From positions 75,904,501-75,968,500 of the forward strand of contig CM044316.1 of assembly GCA_024291935.2 (NCBI GenBank): a stretch of DNA of 64,000 nucleotides, written 5' to 3'. The position numbers were made by a program, and so were the translations under genes. Within the stretch, counting starts at the first letter, position 1; the number at the start of each line of letters is the position of its first letter. This DNA comes from Okapia johnstoni (Eukaryota > Chordata > Mammalia > Artiodactyla > Giraffidae). Positions 22,067-32,460 of this stretch are shown piece by piece. Under the pieces are notes generated by a model. It saw only the letters and a list, made by a program, of their open reading frames with translations, did not search any database and had not been told where the DNA came from.

Positions 22067-22266
22067 AGAAAAGACCCTGATGCTGGGAAAGATTGAAGGC
22101 AGGAGGAGAACAAGACAACAGAGGAAGAGATGGTTGGATGACATCACTGACTTAATGGACATAAGTCTCTGCAAGCTCTGGCCAATGATGAAGAACAGGG
22201 TTGTCTGACATGCTTCAGTCCATGGGGTTGCAAAGAGTCAGACATGACTGAACTATTGAACAACAA
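22067..22266 (+). mobile_element. BovB LINE 3' terminal fragment
   Basis: Begins AAAAGACCCTGATGCTGGGA and ends in CATGACTGAACTATTGAACA; only the last 200 bp of the element. Confidence 0.85.
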
Positions 22267-22548
22267 CAAATATACCAATATGATGGCTGAATGGGTCCAG
22301 AAACTAGACATTACATTTAATCATTCAGTTGTGCCATTTTATTTGTGTAGTGGTAAAAAAAAAATCACATAAGACTGACTTACAAATGAGAATGACAATT
22401 TATTGGTGCAAACATAGTATTATGCACATACCTTCTTAGGAGGAAAACTTACTGAAGAGATTAAGTTATTATAAAAGTGTGCTTTGCTTGTTAGAGAAAA
22501 TAAAATTTTAAAGCAAAATAGTTTTGTTATCAAATTATAAAGTACCGT

Positions 22549-22771
22549 GAAGTGAAAGTGAAAGTGTTAGTCACTCAGTCGAGTTCAACTCTGAGACCCC
22601 ACCATGGCCTATAGCCCACCAGGCTCCACTGTCCATGGAATTCTCCAAGTAAGAATACTAGAGTGTCTAGCCATTCCCTTCTCCAGGGGATCTTCCCAAC
22701 CCAGGTATCAAACCCAGGTCTCCAGCATTGCAAGCAGATTCTTTACTGTTTAAGCCACCAGGGAAGCCCAT
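22549..22771 (-). mobile_element. Bov-tA SINE
   Basis: Antisense, ending TTAAGCCACCAGGGAAGCCC, with a left tail of GTGAAGTGAAAGTGAAAGTG. Confidence 0.88.
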
Positions 22772-23290
22772 AAATTTCAGTACACCTGGTTTTAGTATTC
22801 AAGACCAGCTAATGCTAACTGAGAAATAACTACGGAATTTTGGGTTCTTCATACATCTGTTGTATGCTCTACCAAAGTACAAGGAGGAATTAATATTTCT
22901 TTTCTTTTTATAATATATTATGCAGTAAACTAAGCTGTTAATGTTAACTGAGATGAAAATATTTATATGTCAATATATTTTGTTACCTTTTTATGCTATT
23001 ACTGATTTTCCTTCACTCGATCTTAAAATTGGCCCTTGTTCTTGATTGTGAGTATGTGCTTAGCATTTCCAGAGAGCCTTTGTCTTTTCAGGATGTTCTG
23101 TTAGCAGTAGATTGAGCAAAGGATTGACTAAAATGCATCTAATAAAGCTATGAATGTTAATGGCACAGGGTTTTATGTCTCAAAGAAAGCATACATACTA
23201 ATGAAACTAAAAATATAGCTCATTCTAATCTTTTGTGTATATAGCGTTTTTCCAGTAGTCATGTGTGGATGTGAGAGTTGGACTATAAAG

Positions 23291-23305
23291 AAAGCTGAAG
23301 AATTG
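23291..23305 (+). repeat. Target-site duplication, left copy, of the APOO retrocopy
   Basis: AAAGCTGAAGAATTG belongs to the BovB reverse-transcriptase frame and recurs exactly at 24213-24227 directly after the poly(A) tail. The A-rich first bases make the right boundary ambiguous by a few nucleotides. Confidence 0.93.
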
Positions 23306-24215
23306 GCTGGAGCCACCACTGCCAGCAACATGTTCAAGGTAATTCAGAGGCTCGTGGGGCCAGCCAGCCTGAGCCTGCTCGCCTTCAAGGTCTATGCATC
23401 ACCAAAAAAGGACTCACCTCATGAAGATACTGTGAAGGTTAATGAGCTTTCACTCTACTCTGTTCCTGAGGATCAGTCTAAATATGTGGAAGAACCAAGG
23501 ACCCAACTTGAAGAAAGCATCTCTCATCTCCGACATTATTGCGAACCATATACAAGTTGGTGTCAGGAAAAGTACTCCCAAAATAAGCCCAAGATGCAAA
23601 GTTTGGTTCATTGGGGGTTCGACAGCTATGAATGTCTCCAAAATGCACCTCCTGGATTTTTTCCAAGACTTGGTGTTCTTGGTTTTGCTGGAGTTGTTGG
23701 ACTCGTTTTGGCTAGAGGTTCAAAGATAAAGAAGCTGGTGTATCCACCTGCTTTCATGGGATTTGCTGCCTCTCTTTATTATCCACAACAAGCCATTGTA
23801 TTTGTCCAGGTCAGTGGAGAGAAATTGTATGACTGGGGTTTACGAGGATACATTGTCATAGAAGATTTGTGGAAGGAGAACTTTCAAAGTCAGGAAATGT
23901 GAAGAACTCACCTGGAAATAAGTAGATTACTCCATGCTCTGCCCGTTTTAATCAGTTATAGGTAAACATTGGAAACTCCATATGGTAAACCAGTATTTCT
24001 ACAGAAAAATGGCAGAGAAGTCAGTATTGAATGTAGTAAATTGGCATGCTTCTTCTGGAAAAACTATCCTAGGCCTCTTTGTTATCTTGGTTGATGCCAT
24101 ACTCCAAGTGGACTAATCTGAAATTCTTCCACCTAGAGATAATGTATAAGCCTTAGAACTCGTTCTCATGTTTCTATTTATGTACATAATTAAAGATCTA
24201 AGTTAAAAAAAAAAA
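23306..24215 (+). pseudogene. APOO: Processed retrocopy of APOO (MICOS subunit MIC26)
   Basis: The copy has a short 5' UTR (23306-23329), an ATG at 23330, 190 open codons to TGA 23900-23902, a 3' UTR with ATTAAA at 24189-24194 and an 11-A tail at 24205-24215. The parent gene has several exons but no intron is present here. The translation begins [19 protein letters not shown] and holds the apolipoprotein O landmarks [37 protein letters not shown] and [16 protein letters not shown]. The family protein acts in MICOS at mitochondrial cristae. Near the end, a one-base loss at about 23886-23892 puts NFQSQEM-stop in place of the expected tail; the expected residues (GNVKNSPG) remain in another frame up to TAG 23923-23925. 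A 15-bp duplication flanks the insert, which lies inside BovB DNA. No promoter is visible. Most likely a young pseudogene; an expressed retrogene is not excluded. Confidence 0.92.
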
Positions 24216-24227
24216 GCTGAAGAATTG
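24213..24227 (+). repeat. Target-site duplication, right copy, of the APOO retrocopy
   Basis: Exact second copy of the 15-mer at 23291-23305. BovB sequence resumes from here, so the retrocopy split a pre-existing BovB. Confidence 0.93.
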
Positions 24228-24739
24228 ATGCTTTTGAACTGTGGTGTCGGAGAAGACACTTGAGGGTCCCTTGGGACAGCAAGGAGATCCAACCAGTCCA
24301 TCCTAAAGGAGATCAATCCAGAGTGTTCATTGGAAGGACTGATGTTGAAGCTGAAGCTCCAATACTTTGGCCACCTGATGCAAAGAGCTGACTCATTTGA
24401 AAAGACCCTGATGCTGGGAAAGATTGAAGGCAGGAGGAGAAGGGGACGACAGAGGATGAGATGGTTGGATGGCATCACCGACTCAAAGGACATGAGTTTG
24501 GGTAGATTTTGGGAGTTGGTGATGGACAGGGAGGCCTGGCGTGCTGTGGTCCATGGAGTTGCAAAGAGTCGGACATGACTGAGCAACTGAACTGAACTGA
24601 TGTTTATTTTATAATTGAGAATATGGGGAGGACTGATGACATTTTATAAATAGGAAAGTTTAGGAATATCTAGGCAAGAATTTAGTAGTATTATTAAATA
24701 ACTGAACTTAATCTTCAAAATAATATTATGATATATATA

Positions 24740-25480
24740 GTCATTCATTCATTCATTTAACGTATTTTTGTTGTGTATGTACTAGGTTCAATGTATTGAT
24801 CTAAGAGCTGGATATACATCAGTGAAAAAAACAGAGTAAAATCCCTGCTTTTGTTAAGTTTGCATATCAAAGGGTAAAGAGAGATAACAAATATTGACCA
24901 TAATAAGCAAATTATATAATATCTTAGAAGTTAAAGGGACATGGGGAAAAAATAATAGAACTGGGGCAGAATGATTGTGGGTAGGGTATGGAGAGATAAA
25001 TTGTAAGTTTTAAAAAAGTGATCACTGTAGACCTTATTGAGAAGTTAACATTTAAGCAAAAGCTTGAGATATTTGGAATAATAGTGTTCTTAAGGAAGGA
25101 GTTTGTCTTTTGGGTTTAAGAAATAGCAAAGATGTCAGGGTAGCCAGAGCAAAGCAGTGAGAGTCTAGTTAGAGAGAGGTCACGTGAGGCTAGGGCAGGT
25201 AGAACCTTGTCAGCCTTTGTAAGAACCATGTCTTGTATTCTGAATGAGAAGGGGAGTCGCTGGATCACTGGATCGGTTTAGATGAGAGAAGTGACACCAT
25301 CTGACCTGAATTTTCAAAGGTTCACTGTGGCTGCAGCATTGAGAACAAACAGTAGGGAGCAAGATTGGAAGCAAGAGGCAAAGGAGAACATATGGCAGTG
25401 TTCAAATGAAGAATAATGATGGAGACTTGGAGAGATATATTTTGAAGGTAGAGCTAACAGGATTTCTTGAAAAGGATTTC
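24740..25480 (+). repeat. Old L2-like interspersed repeat
   Basis: ATTCATTCATTCATTTAACG, GATACATCAGTGAAAAAA-type segments and later TTCACTGTGGCTGCAGCATT with AGCAAGATTGGAAGCAAGAG follow an order seen in mammal-wide repeats. The subfamily cannot be given. Confidence 0.45.
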
Positions 25481-28417
25481 CTAGCAAATAACCTGTTAAA
25501 GGATGAGAGATAGAAGAAAGATACTTTTTAACATATTAAGAAACTGTGGCTCAGAGAGTACCCAAGTGTGTCCAAGGATATGTACCTATTAGATGATATA
25601 TGGACATTTACATTGATGTCTCACCCTTGCCACAGCAGCTCTTAGTCACATAGGGTAGGGAAGGAAGAAAGTGGAGGGATGCTATACAGTGACTCACTCC
25701 CTCCCCTCCAAAATAAGTATCTTTTGTAAATAATTTCTCTTTTTATGTCTCTACACCCTCTGAGTCTCACTTATTTCTCTGTTTTTGTCAGATAACATTT
25801 GCTTGCCTCCTCTTCAGTTTTCAATATATCACTTAGCATTTGAATCTTATCAAGGCTAAGATAAATACTCTTATTTTGAGCCAAACCTTTCTCATAATTA
25901 TGAGAAAAAAATAAGCTTTTGAAAAGGCTCTGTCAAAAGTGTTAGAAGGAAAATAGTTCTTATTTACTTTCAATTTTTGATATGGAAATTAGTATGTGCT
26001 TTTCATCCATAAGCATATTGTTTGTATGTCAATTAAATTCACAATACCTACAAATACTTTAACTATACACTATTAAGAGCTGGAAATTTATAACTAAGCA
26101 TGCTTCAGATATTCATTTCTAGACATACAACTAAGTTACAGGTGAAAAAACAAACAGCATGTGAAATGCCATAATAATATGCATAACTGATATGAGAAAT
26201 ACAATCACTATTTACCCCAACTTTTTGAGTATATGGATTTTATGGGAGGAAAAAAATTACTTTTATTATTTTCATTGGCAAGTCTAATCTCAAGGCAGAA
26301 TATTAGAGGTTTAAAGACAGATCCCTGTGGCTCTGTATTGATGAGTCAAATTCAAAATGAAAAGACTAAAGTGAAGGACAAGTTCATGTTGTTTCATGCT
26401 GTGTTCTGCTAGGCTTTCTGTTTACAAAAAGAGGAATCTTTGGCACAGGGTACACCAAAGATTCATGTTCATAAAACCCTGATTCCTCAAGAGAACCTCA
26501 TATCTCCCTTGAAACCTGAATTAGGATTTACATGAGTTAGAATTTACATTAGAAAGATATTTTCTACAGCTGGTATTTATATCTCTGTTTAGTTTCACTT
26601 AATGATATAATAATTACCTTAGCTTGAGAGTTTTAGCCTTTAAAAGAAAGAAAAAAAATAAACTTTCTCTTGGTCCTTTAGATACCAATTCCAATTTAGA
26701 GTCAGTTTGAATGACAACTGCTGGAGGTCATCACTGGAGAAAAGTATAGTAAAAGTGACAGTGGAAGCCAAGCCTGGGGAGGTGGTTGTCCCCTGAAGGC
26801 ACATTCTAGGTCAAGACCATGTAGTTAAGTTACTCTAAGTTATCATACTAAGACTGTGTCAGACTCTAAGGAGTCAGCGGCTAAAATTTTCAGAGCCTGA
26901 AAATTTCTCAGCCTCTTCTAGAGACTGGCTTTTTCAGAATTTATCCAAGGAAGTTCCTTTCCTTCACTAGCTTACTACTGCTTTGAGGCTCCCTCACACT
27001 GAAACATATCAGACACTTGTTAGAAATATTTGAATTGATATATAGACACCTTTGGATAACAAGTCCTCGAAAATCATTGTAATGCTTTTGGGTGAATACA
27101 ATACAAAACCCTTGGTCTGACATGCTTAGCTCTCAAAAATATATATATATGCAGGCTACCTTTTCAGGCTCATCTTTTCTATTTTGTTATAACTATGCTT
27201 TTCTTTTGCCAGATTAGTCTGATCTTTAACCCTTTTGTTACTCAGATGAGGCTTGACCATCATAAAGGTAGGGAAGTAAAATTTCCCTGGATTTCTCAAT
27301 GCTCCTGCTGCCTTTTACATTCTAAGAGAAGGGAAAACAGATATAAAGTTAGAGAATGACTGTTTTCACTCCTCTTAGAATATAAAAAGCATTTTCTCAT
27401 ACCACAAAAATTAGCTTTGTAGTCACTTACCTAGTTAATTTCTTTGCTTTGAAAGGATGAAACTCTTATCTTTCAAGAGACCAATAGGTTTAAAGCCTGA
27501 ACCATGTCCCTAGCCTAAATTCGAAGGTACCTGGAAGACTAGAGAGCTCTCTCAGGGATTTACATGTCAAAAAGGGATAAAGATCCAGAAGTTGAAGACC
27601 TCTCTAGGTAGGTGGGTTTTAAAAGCTGAAATCTGGCTTTGCTATTTGGCTTCCAACATTCCACTCTAAGATAAGGACTAAGGCAAATGGGGTGCAGTGT
27701 ATTTATTATATACTGTGAGGAATTTACTGAGAAATCTGTCTCTGACCCAGAACACCTAATGTGTGCATTCCAGATAAAATGAATAAAAAGGGACATTGAA
27801 AATGTAGCAGTAATGAAACAAAATAATCCCCAAATCAAATAGTTTAACAAAACAAAACAAAAAATTTTCTTCCTCATGATGATTATTCATTGGGTTGTGT
27901 GGGAGAGGTGTGTCTGCTTCTTGTTCAGTGACCCAGAATGACAAAGGTTCTGCCCTCTCACGGCGCCATCACCACAGTAAAGTTCTAGGACTTGCTGTGG
28001 CAGAGAACGAGAATGCAGGAGAGGTAGTGTGGAAGACACAATTACCAGGCTTCTACCAAAAGAGTTATATCACTTTTGATCAGACATCATTGGCTAGAAC
28101 AAGTTACATGGCCCTGCCTAACTACAAGGAGGCTGGGAAATCTCGGGGAGGGTGTGAAAATTAATATGTTGTAAATATCTAGACTGTATCTTGGCTCCAT
28201 ACTGAATGTTCCACGGGCTCTTGACAAAGAGGAAAACAGAGTGTTAACCTAAGCAAAGGCTAGCCCAAGATCTTTAATTTTTCCCTTGATGAAACTCTCC
28301 ACCCTCTCAATCCCTTAACATATGACAAACTTTCATTTCCTGTCAAGTCTTGATTATGCATTTGGAATACTGACACTTGTTAAAGTTCTTGCTGAAGGAC
28401 TACCATTGAATCCTAAT
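25481..28417. other. Intergenic DNA, no gene seen
   Basis: Apart from the possible repeat at 27890-28160, nothing is recognised. The short frames lack known domains and splice context. Confidence 0.5.
27890..28160. repeat. Possible old repeat segment
   Basis: TTGGCTAGAACAAGTTACAT and GGCCCTGCCTAACTACAAGG with AGGCTGGGAAATCT match a recurrent mammalian repeat that I recognise but cannot name. The 89-residue frame across it has no recognised domain. Confidence 0.35.
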
Positions 28418-28628
28418 CTGATGTGGCATTAGTGGTAAAGAATTTGCCTGCTAATGCAGGAGACACAAGAGGCGCAGATTCCATCCCTGAGTGGGGAAGA
28501 TCCCCTAGAGAAGGGCATAGCAACCCATTCCAGTATTCTTGCCTGGAGAATCCCACGGTCAGGGAAGCCTGTCGACCTACAGGCCATAGGGTCACAAAGA
28601 GCTGGACACGACTGAAGCAACATGGCAC
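28418..28628 (+). mobile_element. Bov-tA SINE
   Basis: Starts CTGATGTGGCATTAGTGGTA and ends CTGGACACGACTGAAGCAAC. Confidence 0.85.
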
Positions 28629-30099
28629 ATATGCTAGCAAAGTTTGGGATCATGAATTTCAAGAATGGCTTAGTTTTTGTTCCGACCATATTTCTCTATC
28701 ACATTGCTGCTCAATTTCTTTTTGTCAACTGATCAATACATAGCTTTGTTTTATGTGTGTTTTTGTTTAAAGATAATCTTAGTAAGTACGTATCATGGTT
28801 CGTTAATGTTGAACCCAAGAGCAACAACACTGTAACTCATGCTAAATGAAGTTTACCTAAAACAAATATTTTCCCATGAGGTACAGCACAGCTTTCCTGG
28901 TTCAGAAACACTATAGACAGTTCTCCAGCATATGTTGAGGGCTATGTTAGGCAAAATCACCAACACAAAACACAAAAATGCCAAAAACATGGCTCTTAAC
29001 AGCTCCCCCACCAAAAGGACACTTTTTTTACAGTGTGATATTTGAAACCAGGCAGTGTCATTTTGTAACTCAGCTGGGAATGTGGACATCCTGCAATTCA
29101 AAAGTTTTGACACTTTGTGCATGTCTGTAAGTGATGTGAAAATGCCGTGAGTATTGATTTTGAGGTTACAAATACATAAAATTTAAAGTACAGAATCCAC
29201 AAATAATGAGAATTGACTGTCTGCAAAGACACTGAAAATGAAATAGACACCACCATTGCTGGGTACAGGTAACTATGCTTTGCCCTTTCTCTGGAGTTAA
29301 AAGCAGAAACTGAACAACTTTGGTGAGACATTTTGTGAAATGATTAAAAACACAGAAGAAGTTTGAGGCTAGATGATTTTTTAAAATCTCTATAAACACT
29401 GAAATTTTAAGACGTTGTTTTGTGCAGATTATATACCAGAATATCAAGCGTAAAAGATGCCTTTTGACCTCAGATTTTTTAAATAAAATATTTTTAATAA
29501 TTAGCTGAGTTTTTAAGTTGTCATATAATTATAACTTTTCTTCAGAAAATAAATGCTTTCTCTGGCAATAGTTTAGATGTTGTCTTGATCTTCAAAGAGA
29601 ATGTTTTAGAATAATGGGGAGGCTTACACACACACATACCCACACAACTCTATAGGTTATACAGTAAAGCACTTAAGATTCTGTTCAAATTCACATAATC
29701 AATATATTCTTTCTAATAAGTTCTCTGGAAGAGCTGAACTAAGTGCCTTTTATAGCCTTGCTGCTGTGGTCTAAAAACTATCTCTTTAGAACTCTTTTCT
29801 TTGGATTATTTCAGGAGAGTTTATAAATCCAAAGGAAAGTGAGTCTCTCTACTTTTTTTTCTTAAACTTTCCTTTGGCCTCAAAATAGTAACATTCAGTT
29901 TTCTTTTTATCAGATTCATATAACACTTAGTTCTTCATGAATTCCCTACTCTAAGACTTACATCTGCTACTCACATTGAAGGTTTGTCTCACACACAAGC
30001 TATTAAAAAGCACAGTTCTGAGTGTGCACATGTACAATGTATTCAGTGAGGGCAAGCATTATGTCTACCACTTCATTCTAACCATCTTATATACTGCTT

Positions 30100-30314
30100 G
30101 CATGCATACTAAGTCGCTTCAGTCATGTCTGACTCTTTGTGACCCTGTGGACAATAGACCGTCAGGCTCCTCTGTCCGTGGGATTCTCCAGGCAAGAATA
30201 CTGGAGTGGATTGCCATGCCCTCCTCCAGGGGATCTTCCCAACCCAGGGATCGAACTCATGTCTCTTATATCTGCATTGTGGATTCTTTTCCACTAGCAC
30301 TACCTGGGAAGGTC
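30100..30314 (-). mobile_element. Bov-tA SINE
   Basis: Antisense; ATATACTGCTT is duplicated at 30089-30099 and 30315-30325. Confidence 0.9.
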
Positions 30315-30487
30315 ATATACTGCTTACTACTGATCAAAAAAAATCTCTTGAACAAAACAATGAGAAGACACAAGAATTCAATGTATAAATGAAATGGAAA
30401 CAATTATGTATGGAAAACTGTCACATGATGCCATTTTTCATCAAACAGAAGAAAATCCTCCATTGGTGGTGATATTTAGGACACTCA

Positions 30488-31877
30488 GTATGTCAGCAAA
30501 TTTGGAAAACTCAGCAGTGGCCACAGGACAGGAAAAGGTCAGTTTTCATTCCAATCCCAAAGAAAGTCAATGCCAAAGAATGCTCAAACTACTGCACAAT
30601 TGCACTCATCTCACACGCTAGTAAAGTAATGCTCAAAATTCTCCAAGCCAGGCTTCAGAAATACATGAATCAAGAACTTCCAGATGTTCAAGCTGGTTTT
30701 AGAAAAGAGAGAGGAACCAGAGATCAAATTGCCAACATCCGCTGTATCATCGAAAAAGCAAGAGAGTTCCAGAAAAACATCTACTTCTGCTTTATTGACT
30801 ATGCCAAGGCCTTTGACTGTGTGGATCACCATAAACTGTGGAAAATTCTTCAAGAGATGGGAATACCAGACCACCTGACCTGCCTCTTGAGAAACCTGTA
30901 TGCAGGTCAGGCAGTAACAGTGAGAACTGGACATGGAACAACAGACGTTCCAAATAGGAAAAGGAGTATGTCAAGGCTGTATATTGTCACCCTGCTTATT
31001 TAACTTATATGCAGAGTACATCATGAGAAATGCTGGGCTGGAGGAAGCACAAGCTGGAATCAAGATTGCTGGGAGAAATATCAATAACCTCAGATATACA
31101 GATGACAGCAGCCTTATGGCAGAAAGTGAAGAAGAACTAAAGAGCCGCTTGATAAAAGTGAAAGAGGAGAGTGAAAAAGTTGGCTTAAAGCTCAACATTC
31201 AGAAAACTAAGATCATGGCATCTGGTACCATCACTTCATAGCAAATAGATGGGGAAACAGTGGAAACAGTGGCTGACTTTATTTTTCTGGGTTCCAAAAT
31301 CACTGCAGATGGTGAATGCAGCCATGAAATTAAAAGACGCTTACTCCTTGGAAGGAAAGTTATGACCAACCTAAACAGCATATTAAAAAGCAGAGACATT
31401 ACTTTGTCCATAAAGGTCCATCTTGTCAAGGCTGTGGTTTTTCCAGTAGTCATGTATGGATATGAGAGTTGGACTATAAAGAAAGCTGAGCACAGAAGAA
31501 TCGATGCTTTTGAACTGTGGTGTTGGAGAAGACTCTTGAGAGTCGCTTGGACTGCAAGGCGATCCAACCAGTCCATGCTAAGGGAGATCAGTCCTGAGTG
31601 TTCATTGGAAGGACTGATGTTGAAGCTGAAACTCCAATACTTTGGCCACCTGATGTGATGAACTGACTCATTTGAAAAGACCCTGATGCTGGGAAAGATT
31701 GATGGCAGAAGGAGAAGGGGACGACAGAGGATGAGATGGTTGGATGGCATCACCAACTCAATTGACATGGATTAGAGTGGACTCTGGGAGTTGGTGATGG
31801 ACAGGGAGGCCTGGTGTGCTGCAGTCCATGGGGTCACAAAGAGTTGGACACGACTGAGCAACTGAACTGAACTGATT
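30488..31877 (+). mobile_element. BovB LINE, 1.4 kb, 5'-truncated
   Basis: Frames include QDKKRSVFIPIP-like remains, DVQAGFRKERGTRDQ, motif A DYAKAFDCVDHHKLW (30629-31003 frame) and YTDDSSLMAES (30933-31241 frame), where the alanine of YADD is threonine. A TAG at about 31239 and a frame change interrupt the RT. The 3' end has ACTGAACTGAACTGA. Confidence 0.92.
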
Positions 31878-32004
31878 ACTATCCTGAATATCATTGTATA
31901 GGAAAAGATATGAGTGTGGGTCTCAGCCAAACTTTTGCAAGTGTGGCAAGTCATATCTGAAGATCTATACACAAATATATAATCCATGCCATAATTTTAC
32001 TATA

Positions 32005-32460
32005 TGACATTGACCCTCCTCCACTGAATATTGCCATCTATGTTCCTTTCCCCTTGAACCTGAGCAGAAAATTTTAACTGACTTCATCAATAAATCTGGT
32101 AGAAGGCAAGGTCCTAAAAGGTGATACATGCCATCTGACTCTCACTTTCTTGGGACACACACCTTGGGAGTTCTGAAACAATATATAAGAAGCCTCTCAC
32201 CCTAAGTCATCATGCTGGAGAGATCATGTGGACAGACCACAGAGAGATGGCAAAAGATGCTCAATGCCCCAGTTGGTTTGGTGCCCAACTTTTTGACTCT
32301 TCCCAGATCAAATGCTTGATGTGAGTAAATAAAGCTGAGACAGAACTGTACAGCTGAACTTCTCGAAATCATGACCCATGAAAATCACGAGATGAATGAT
32401 TATTGATATTTTAAACTACTAAATTCCGGGGGTGATTTTGTACACACACATCACTGTAAT
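32005..32460 (+). repeat. MaLR (MLT1-type) LTR, degenerate
   Basis: AAGTCATCATGCTGGAGAGA, GTGAGTAAATAAAGCTGAGA and TTTTAAACTACTAAATTCCG with GGGGGTGATTTTGTACACAC recall the 3' part of MLT1-class LTRs. Confidence 0.5.

Larger units (their letters stand above)
23246..24602 (+). mobile_element. BovB LINE 3' fragment, split by the APOO retrocopy
   Basis: The left part (23246-23305) encodes the BovB stretch [13 protein letters not shown]. The right part (24213-24602) continues with the region ending in the terminal (ACTGA) units typical of BovB 3' ends. It is 5'-truncated and carries only the region downstream of the reverse-transcriptase active site. Confidence 0.9.

Noticed and set aside
30629..31658. 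Reverse-transcriptase-like frames as host genes or a retron/defence system
   Set aside because: They are decayed BovB LINE pieces with frameshifts, stops and typical BovB 3' ends; no partner genes are present.
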